Shown here one piece after another: positions 5,214 to 10,863 of a stretch of 10,863 bases of DNA. The notes beneath the pieces were generated by a model. That model had not been told where the DNA came from. It did no database searches and was given only the letters and a program-made list of their open reading frames with translations. The position numbers and the translations under genes were made by a program. Positions within the stretch are counted from its first letter, which is position 1; every line of letters begins with the position of its first letter. The stretch covers positions 1 through 10,863 of the forward strand of contig JAUVBH010000028.1 of the NCBI GenBank assembly GCA_030591285.1, read 5' to 3'. This DNA is from Thermoplasmatota archaeon. Lineage in GTDB: Archaea; Thermoplasmatota; Penumbrarchaeia; Penumbrarchaeales; Penumbrarchaeaceae.

Positions 5214-5873
5214 ATGAAAGTGCCCATCAAGAACAGAACCGGCGCCAATGAACTGGCTCCTTTATTCGTGATGTTCGGAGTCATCATTCTTGTGGTGGTT
5301 GGTTTCATTTTCGGTAACCAATTGTTCATCAAGGATGATTTCCAGGATGATAATGGAAAATATCTTGATGCTGATGATGTTTCCACTGGAAAGCCCTTTG
5401 CCTACTTTGAGATCAACAAGTTGGGTACCATTAAGATCGAGCTGGATCAGAACAAAGCACCGATCACTGTAAAGAATTTCATTGATCTGACAGAACCACC
5501 AACTCCATTCTACTCTGGATTGACCTTCCACAGGGTTATACCTGGCTTTATGATACAGGGAGGAGACCCCAGCGGCGATGGTTCAGGCGGTCCCGGGTAT
5601 ACTATAGAGTCAGAGGCTGATAATGGACTGACCCATAACAGGGGAGTTATCGCCATGGCAAAGAGAGGCGGTGATGTGAGAATGTCCGGATCTCAGTTCT
5701 TTATCGTTCATGGTCAAGATGGAGCACACCATCTTGATGGTGAGCATACGGTCTTTGGAAAGGTAGTTGAGGGAATGGAGGTAATCGATGCCATCGCCAA
5801 CGTCCAGACCGATGCCAATGATACACCTTTGAATCCTGTGATCATCGAGAGTGCGTATATCGTATACGAGTGA
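5214..5873 (+). CDS. Membrane-anchored cyclophilin-type peptidyl-prolyl cis-trans isomerase
   Basis: A 219-residue protein with one membrane helix at about 15-35 and a complete cyclophilin domain at about 62-218. Catalytic motifs are FHRVIPGFMIQGGDP (105-119) with R107, F112 and Q115, GSQFFI (159-164) with Q161 and F163, and HLDGEHTVFGKVVEGM (173-188) with L174 and H178. The position equal to human cyclophilin A Trp121, which contacts cyclosporin, is His173, as in many prokaryotic cyclophilins of low drug sensitivity. The helix orientation implies an extracytoplasmic catalytic domain. The ATG is 4 bases after the FKBP stop, with a GAGAGAG-type ribosome site, so the two isomerases are cotranscribed. 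A terminator follows 9 bases after the stop, ending the operon. Confidence 0.95.
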   Translation: MKVPIKNRTGANELAPLFVMFGVIILVVVGFIFGNQLFIKDDFQDDNGKYLDADDVSTGKPFAYFEINKLGTIKIELDQNKAPITVKNFIDLTEPPTPFYSGLTFHRVIPGFMIQGGDPSGDGSGGPGYTIESEADNGLTHNRGVIAMAKRGGDVRMSGSQFFIVHGQDGAHHLDGEHTVFGKVVEGMEVIDAIANVQTDANDTPLNPVIIESAYIVYE

Positions 5874-5882
5874 TCGAATAAA

Positions 5883-5917
5883 GAGAACCAGGATCTTTCT
5901 GGTTCTCATTTTTTTTT
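5883..5917 (+). terminator. Hairpin plus T-run terminator of the ribosomal/isomerase operon
   Basis: GAGAACCAG (5883-5891) and CTGGTTCTC (5899-5907) form a perfect nine-base stem with a seven-base loop, followed by A and nine T residues. It has the form of a bacterial intrinsic terminator. In archaea the T-run alone usually suffices, so the hairpin may also protect the mRNA 3' end. The remaining intergenic sequence up to 6010 is A/T-rich, with no gene seen. Confidence 0.85.
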
Positions 5918-6010
5918 CTATTTGAAAATTGTTGAGATCTATAGTGTGATATAGTATCCAATTCAATTACTTATTAGAAAAACGATAGAATCTTATTTTC
6001 AAATTAGTTT

Positions 6011-7114
6011 TCACTTCTTTCTAAGCAGTATGGTGACAATATCACCATCTTTCAGAATATGGTGTAAACCAACAGATTGTCCCGGATATTTGGCCGACGG
6101 GCCCCAGACGTTTCCGAACCGATAAAGTTCAACGAAATCCCTGTGTAAGTGCTCGCACACGGCCTGGACAGTTGAACTCTCTAAAATGACAAGGGGCTCT
6201 TCCATGTCAGGTGGGCCCCCCTGGGGTTTTAGATATATCCTCATGAACTTCAATCTTTCAAAAATGATCCTCTTTAATTCCTCCACACCCTGGTTCTTCA
6301 CAACGGAGATGTCCATATAGTCTTCCTGGTAGTATTTTTTGATATTTCTCCGAACACCAGCATACTCCTGATCGATCTTGTTGATTATCGTTATACTTGG
6401 AATATAGATCCGGTTTCCAGCAAGGAAGTCCACAAGCCTATCCGGCTCAACATCTTCCCTGAACACGATCGTCCCTGATATCAGACCATATGCCCTGACG
6501 ATCTCAATGATCTGCTCTTCGGTCATCTTGGTGAGCTTTTTAGTGCTCCTGACCACCAGTCCACCTCTATCGGAGTGAGAGAAATGGATATTTGGAGGTT
6601 TCACGTCCAATCTGATCCCTGCATCATACAACTCTCGAAGAAGCACATCTATCCTGAAATTGAATACATCTCCCATAAGAAGGATGATATCGGAATTCCT
6701 TGCGGCTGCAATAACTTCCTTACCACGGCCTTTTCCTTTGGATGCTCCCTTGATAATTCCAGGCATATCAAGGATCTGGATCTTTGCCCCTTCGTATTCC
6801 ATGATGCCGGGGATAACTTCCAGTGTTGTGAACTGATAGGCCCCTACCTCAGATTCGGTCCCTGTCATGAGATTCAGCAGAGATGACTTTCCAACAGAGG
6901 GGAAACCAACCAATGCAACAGTTGCATCTCCGGCCTTTTTAATATAGTACCCTTTCCCCCCTCCACTTGATTTGGCCCTATGAAGTTCCAGTTGAGCCCG
7001 AAGTTTGGCGATCCTGGCTTTAAGCTTTCCAATATGGTGCTCAGTGGCCTTGTTCTTCATGGTATTGAAGATCTCATCTTCGATCTGCTGTATCTGTTCC
7101 TCTATTGTGGCCAT
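6011..7114 (-). CDS. DRG/Rbg-family GTP-binding protein with TGS domain
   Basis: A 367-residue GTPase of the developmentally regulated GTP-binding (DRG) branch of the Obg-HflX superfamily, at the family's usual length. Order of parts: a charged helical N-terminus (1-50), the G domain with G1 GFPSVGKSS (70-78), switch I around T97 with the family-typical FTTLEVIPG (95-103), G3 DMPG (116-119), the DRG insert near 150-235, and G4 NKID (245-248). A C-terminal TGS domain (about 295-367) ends in GDIVTILLRK. Eukaryotic DRGs bind ribosomes and help stalled translation; the archaeal protein is presumed to act on the ribosome too. The ATG has GGAG nine bases upstream. It converges on the cyclophilin gene. 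A T-run on the minus strand near 5980 may end its transcript. Confidence 0.97.
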   Translation of the reverse strand: MATIEEQIQQIEDEIFNTMKNKATEHHIGKLKARIAKLRAQLELHRAKSSGGGKGYYIKKAGDATVALVGFPSVGKSSLLNLMTGTESEVGAYQFTTLEVIPGIMEYEGAKIQILDMPGIIKGASKGKGRGKEVIAAARNSDIILLMGDVFNFRIDVLLRELYDAGIRLDVKPPNIHFSHSDRGGLVVRSTKKLTKMTEEQIIEIVRAYGLISGTIVFREDVEPDRLVDFLAGNRIYIPSITIINKIDQEYAGVRRNIKKYYQEDYMDISVVKNQGVEELKRIIFERLKFMRIYLKPQGGPPDMEEPLVILESSTVQAVCEHLHRDFVELYRFGNVWGPSAKYPGQSVGLHHILKDGDIVTILLRKK

Positions 7115-7153
7115 GTCTTGCTACTCCGCCTATAACTTAAGCTCCCCATGTGA

Positions 7154-7163
7154 ATATAATATT
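7154..7163 (-). promoter_or_regulatory. Probable TATA box for the DRG GTPase gene
   Basis: The minus strand reads ATATTATATT, centred about 44 bases before the ATG. This predicts initiation near 7132 and a short leader holding GGAG at 7127-7124. It directly follows the hairpin that ends the upstream gene, so the GTPase is probably transcribed on its own. Confidence 0.5.
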
Positions 7164-7176
7164 AATAGATTAAATG

Positions 7177-7202
7177 GTAAGGGGGCTCGAAGACCCCCTT
7201 AC
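7177..7202 (-). terminator. GC-rich hairpin after the large surface-protein gene
   Basis: GTAAGGGGG and CCCCCTTAC form a perfect nine-base stem around an eight-base loop, 17 bases past the stop codon at 7219. On the minus strand the hairpin is followed by ATTTAATCTATTAATATT, which is T-rich without a long T-run. Termination or 3'-end stabilisation of the large gene's mRNA is the natural reading. Confidence 0.6.
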
Positions 7203-7218
7203 ATGGTTCTTTTTCCCA

Positions 7219-10200
7219 CTACTGCTGAGGTGGGACTGGTGGTCTCTGTTGTGGTTGTCCCGGGACCGGAGGTCTAATGGGCTGGATCGGTCCAGGTTGT
7301 CCCGGTCTGATTACTCCGGGTGGTTGTTGTCCTATTGGCACTGGTTGTGTTGGCATGGGTCTCATCGGTGCAGCCTGTGTGGGTCCTGAGGGGGGCATCT
7401 GTCCAGGAATGATCGCACCCTCGTGATGTAATGAAGCTGGTTGATATGGTTGTTCACCCTCTGCTGGAGCTTCTTCTTCTTCCGGAAGGTCAGATTCGAA
7501 TTCCGATCCCTTCAACCAGATAGCAAACTCCTCGATCAATGCCTTCAGAGCCCTCTCTTTCCGACCTTCAAGGTCCTTTTTGGCAGATTCAATTGCCATA
7601 TCCTGACCTTGCCAGCCTGGCGGAACATCTATCTTCATCTCAGCAAGGACAAGGTCATGCTCCGTAAGATACTCATCGAGACCATCGATCGGAACAGCCT
7701 CATGGGACTGATAACATGCACTGCAGTATGCATTCTCTGAAAGAGAAACCTGCGTAGTTCCACAGTCGCATGTCCAGGTTGGAAGGTAGGTATAGATTGG
7801 TTCCATGGTCTCTATATCCTTCTTCCTCTCCTCATACTGCTCTACCATCTGATTCTGTTGAGATTTCTTCCCGCTCTTCATGACAAAGAAAACAACGAGA
7901 ATTGCTACCAGGAAAACGACTATAAGTGTCGGAATTAGGATGTACTGAATTAACGATCCCTCTTCTGTTTTTTCATTCACAGTGAAAGTAATGGACAATG
8001 ACTCAGAAACTCCCTCCTCATTATCAGTCACAACAAGTGTTATTGCGTAGTCACCAGGTTCATTGATCTCAAGGTCCCAGGATCTGGAATTCCTTTCGAT
8101 GAACAATCCACCGGGAGTGGTGATATTCCATGTCCAGGTCAGTTGATTGAAACTTGTGAAATCATCTATTGCAGATCCAGTAAAGAATACGATATACACG
8201 TCTTCCTTATCGACCTTCATGGAATCTCCGTTCTGTGTGAGATTGGTCGTCTCCTCGTTGATATTAAGCTGTATTGTGAGGTTTGAAGGTGGTATACTGA
8301 ACCCACCGGTTGGTATCTCCAGAGAGTGTGTTGGTTTTCCAATGTTATTGTTAAGATCTATAATAGTAACATTGACCCAGTAATAGTCCCCTCTTAGAAG
8401 TCCCTCGATGGTTAGGATGTCGGCTGATCTATCATAGATCTTTCTATCACCTGATCGGGGACCTGTCCATCGTACCCAATAGTACTGGAAATCCTGAACA
8501 TCTGCCTCACTGGCAGGGGTCCAGGTAACAGTGATATTTGTGTAGGGTTTCAAAATAGGTGGAACATCATCATTACCGTCCACGAAGTCATTTACCTGGA
8601 AGGAAGGAGCTTCATGATCGGATTGATTGATCGAGAACTTCGTTGCCATATTGTTCACACCCAGCTCAGGGTTCTCCACCAAGTTCCAGTCGACCATTGT
8701 CATTGCAACATGGTAATATTTCCCATCGATCAATGTTTCTCCATCCAGATCAAAAATATCCATTGCACGGATCCTGAAATCTCTGATCTCTGCTATGGGT
8801 TCCATCGCGTTTATATCGGTGATCTCGGAGTCAGAGAAGTACACATTATACTGCCAGAATCCGGTTGTTCCACCAGCGGTGTCCTCAATGATATTGTTGA
8901 AAAGGGCAAACCAGCTGAGAGATAGAACACCTCCTCCATCATTCCCTTTGTCAAGGAGAGAAACTCCCTTGATCTGTTGCGGATATATACCAGGTGGTAT
9001 CGGTTTTTCTACATGGACCGCAGGAGTAGTATTGTTGCGAAGTTCAAGATCTGTGAGCATGTGACCGTTATGGTCCATGACCAAAACTGCAAAGAAGTAA
9101 TAACTGGCCTGAGAAATGGCTTCTCCTGATATCTCCTCGACAATGTATTCAGTGTTACCTATTCCGTAGATGGTGTCGATCTTGACAGCATCCTCGATGT
9201 CAGTGAAAGAGAACTTGGATCCATATATTTGATATTCCACGAACTTCGGGTCATTAGTGGCCTGCCATGTCAATATTATCTGGTTACCATCGTCTCCGTA
9301 ACCATCGCCCTTGATACCCTGGACGATAGGGATGGGCCCAATATTTTCACCGATCACCTTTGCCCCATCAGACCACAACAGGATGCCGAGATATTGTCCC
9401 AACCAGTTGACAGCCATTCCAGCAGCATAGTAGGTCCGGCCGTTTTTAAGGTCCTGTCTCTCATTGCTATCATCGAAATAATGGTCGATCACCAGGAATC
9501 TGTCGAAGAAAGATTCATAATCATCGTCTCTCGTGATGATATAATCGGGTTCTTTATCGAAATCACTGATATTTCCCAGTGGTTGGGTATCAACATAGAA
9601 CCAATAAGCATCGATATCCTCCGCATGGATCATATTTGGAGGCAACCATGTCATATTCAGGAATCCACCCTCATCCTCTTGGCCATCCTTTAGATACACT
9701 TCCATTGGAGGCGGTATGTCCGGTCTTCGCCAGTAGGTCTCAACTTCCATTTCATTCGAAAGAGGTCCCCAGTTACCTGATTCATCCTCTGCTCTCAGAG
9801 CAACAGAATAATTCTCCATCTTTTTCAGGTTCACGTAGTTGGGGTTGAACTGGATCTGACCATCTCCTACGATATAATCTGTTATCGTGGTGAAAGGTGC
9901 CTGGACATCACCGAACTGGAATATCCTGTAATAAACAGTTCTTCCCGTTGAAAGGTTGAAAGCTTCTCTGGGTTTATCAGGATTGTAAGGATTGGTATCG
10001 TTCCAATTGTCGTATGTGATCGCGTTTCCCTTACCTTCCCTGAGCGCTACGTATAGTTTCTTTACCTTTCCATTAGTGTCAAGGAAACCATTGTTCTCTT
10101 CTGGCCATTCGAAGGTCATCTTGAAGGTTCCTTCCTCAAGATTATTCCCCGGTTGACCTGTGGCACTATGAATAATTGGTCCAGAAGGAGCAATTCCGTC

Positions 10201-10863
10201 AACTACAGGGCCTCCTACCAAACCATGCTGGTTGAATACAATGTCCCTTGATCCTCTGATGGCTCTGGCAACACCCTTGAAATAGAGTGGTTTATTCGCC
10301 GTATTTTGATTCAGGATCGAATTGGGCAGTCTTGTGGAAACGGTGTATATCATCTTTGATGCATAATCCGTACCGTGAGAGAAGTTCAACCTGAAGGTTG
10401 CCAGTTTCTGGGAACCAAGTCTGTCCATGTAGACATCAAGTTCGATGTAATCCGGAGGATCACCATCGGGATCGGTATAGTTCATATCGATCTTGAACAG
10501 TGTATTTTCGTTCCCGGACGGTGGGTTGAACAGTAAATCTCTGAGATCAGGGAGCTTGTTCCTCTTGAGTATCTCGATCTTTCCTGTGTCAGAGGTCCCA
10601 TCATAAGGTGATGATGTTATGATCCTCAGCCAGTCCGTGCTGGGTGTCCTATAGAAAACTTCACCGACAGAATAACCGAGATTGTCGCCGGCTCCATCAC
10701 CGTAGTATTTGGACTTTGAAAAATTAGCAAATTCAAGAGTGGTCCATGACCAGAAGCTAAAGACAGCTCCTGCGTCGACCATCGTTCCATTGTTATATCC
10801 TGGAGCGCCAATGGTCAAAATAAGTTCGGATGTGCCCTCGATCATTGTCCTGTCTGCAGACCA
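7219..10863 (-). CDS. Large cell-surface protein with FG-GAP/fibronectin-III-like ectodomain, membrane helix and cytosolic zinc ribbon (N-terminus off the right edge)
   Basis: At least 1214 residues; the frame continues past the right edge, so the Met codon at 10845 is probably internal. Numbering from that Met: 1 to about 95 looks like FG-GAP propeller blades (LTIGAPG, then GDGAGDNLGYSV). About 210-860 holds several fibronectin-III-like domains with recurring strands such as LSLSWF and ITVTWTPAS. About 865-955 is PKD-like (GDYAITLVVTD). A membrane helix spans 965-989. The cytosolic part has a zinc ribbon CDC (1026, 1028) and CSAC (1041, 1044), a helical segment, an acidic stretch, and a Pro/Gln-rich tail from about 1135. 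The visible ectodomain has no cysteine and over ten Asn-X-Ser/Thr sequons, so it is probably N-glycosylated. The role is unknown; adhesion, S-layer association or sensing are possible. Confidence 0.88.
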   Translation of the reverse strand, partial: WSADRTMIEGTSELILTIGAPGYNNGTMVDAGAVFSFWSWTTLEFANFSKSKYYGDGAGDNLGYSVGEVFYRTPSTDWLRIITSSPYDGTSDTGKIEILKRNKLPDLRDLLFNPPSGNENTLFKIDMNYTDPDGDPPDYIELDVYMDRLGSQKLATFRLNFSHGTDYASKMIYTVSTRLPNSILNQNTANKPLYFKGVARAIRGSRDIVFNQHGLVGGPVVDGIAPSGPIIHSATGQPGNNLEEGTFKMTFEWPEENNGFLDTNGKVKKLYVALREGKGNAITYDNWNDTNPYNPDKPREAFNLSTGRTVYYRIFQFGDVQAPFTTITDYIVGDGQIQFNPNYVNLKKMENYSVALRAEDESGNWGPLSNEMEVETYWRRPDIPPPMEVYLKDGQEDEGGFLNMTWLPPNMIHAEDIDAYWFYVDTQPLGNISDFDKEPDYIITRDDDYESFFDRFLVIDHYFDDSNERQDLKNGRTYYAAGMAVNWLGQYLGILLWSDGAKVIGENIGPIPIVQGIKGDGYGDDGNQIILTWQATNDPKFVEYQIYGSKFSFTDIEDAVKIDTIYGIGNTEYIVEEISGEAISQASYYFFAVLVMDHNGHMLTDLELRNNTTPAVHVEKPIPPGIYPQQIKGVSLLDKGNDGGGVLSLSWFALFNNIIEDTAGGTTGFWQYNVYFSDSEITDINAMEPIAEIRDFRIRAMDIFDLDGETLIDGKYYHVAMTMVDWNLVENPELGVNNMATKFSINQSDHEAPSFQVNDFVDGNDDVPPILKPYTNITVTWTPASEADVQDFQYYWVRWTGPRSGDRKIYDRSADILTIEGLLRGDYYWVNVTIIDLNNNIGKPTHSLEIPTGGFSIPPSNLTIQLNINEETTNLTQNGDSMKVDKEDVYIVFFTGSAIDDFTSFNQLTWTWNITTPGGLFIERNSRSWDLEINEPGDYAITLVVTDNEEGVSESLSITFTVNEKTEEGSLIQYILIPTLIVVFLVAILVVFFVMKSGKKSQQNQMVEQYEERKKDIETMEPIYTYLPTWTCDCGTTQVSLSENAYCSACYQSHEAVPIDGLDEYLTEHDLVLAEMKIDVPPGWQGQDMAIESAKKDLEGRKERALKALIEEFAIWLKGSEFESDLPEEEEAPAEGEQPYQPASLHHEGAIIPGQMPPSGPTQAAPMRPMPTQPVPIGQQPPGVIRPGQPGPIQPIRPPVPGQPQQRPPVPPQQ

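Noticed and set aside
5921..6003. Inverted repeat TTTGAAAAT (5921-5929) and ATTTTCAAA (5995-6003) between the convergent genes
   Set aside because: The arms are A/T-rich, separated by 65 bases, and in an A/T-rich spacer where such matches arise by chance.
7222..7400. Repetitive C/T- and G-rich sequence near the end of the large gene
   Set aside because: It is explained by the Pro/Gln-rich coding tail of the surface protein and is not a separate DNA repeat or CRISPR element.
9229..9693. A 154-codon open frame on the plus strand inside the large surface-protein gene
   Set aside because: It lies entirely antisense to a clearly coding frame with recognisable domains, has no ribosome site, and its product shows no family features.

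Overview
The window is chromosomal DNA from an archaeon, most likely of the Thermoplasmatota or a related euryarchaeal lineage. The evidence is a gene string of eL7 (L7Ae), eS28 and eL24 ribosomal proteins followed by nucleoside diphosphate kinase, TATA-type promoters, a tRNA-Gly with discriminator A and no encoded CCA, a DRG-type GTPase, and large secreted beta-sandwich proteins. Genus and species cannot be read from the sequence. No mobile element, CRISPR array or other sign of recent transfer was seen.

Layout, left to right. Positions 1-99 may hold the N-terminus of an unidentified gene running off the left edge (minus). A tRNA-Gly(UCC) gene (minus) follows, then a polytopic protein of the dolichol kinase / CTP-dependent lipid kinase family (minus). 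Divergent from it is a membrane protein with an N-terminal cytosolic zinc ribbon (plus). Its best start is a CTG codon at 1110 behind a full Shine-Dalgarno sequence; a start at the first later NTG codon would lose the zinc ribbon. Next is a minus-strand soluble protein with a helical TPR-like N-terminus, an acidic linker and a C-terminal zinc ribbon.

The centre (about 2920-5918) looks like one plus-strand transcription unit: rpl7ae, rps28e, rpl24e, ndk, a membrane-anchored FKBP-type prolyl isomerase and a membrane-anchored cyclophilin, closed by a hairpin plus T-run terminator. In many Euryarchaeota infB follows ndk; here two extracytoplasmic folding enzymes occupy that place. The rpl7ae leader folds into a hairpin with tandem G.A pairs just before the Shine-Dalgarno sequence. 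This is a candidate kink-turn through which L7Ae could control its own translation.

The right part is minus strand: a DRG-family GTPase with a TGS domain, and a very large protein (at least 1214 residues, cut by the right edge). The latter has FG-GAP-like and fibronectin-III-like ectodomains, a PKD-like domain, one membrane helix, a cytosolic zinc ribbon and a Pro/Gln-rich tail. A possible functional thread, which is inference only, is cell-surface protein production: polyprenol phosphate for N-glycosylation, two extracytoplasmic prolyl isomerases, and a sequon-rich surface protein that could be their client.
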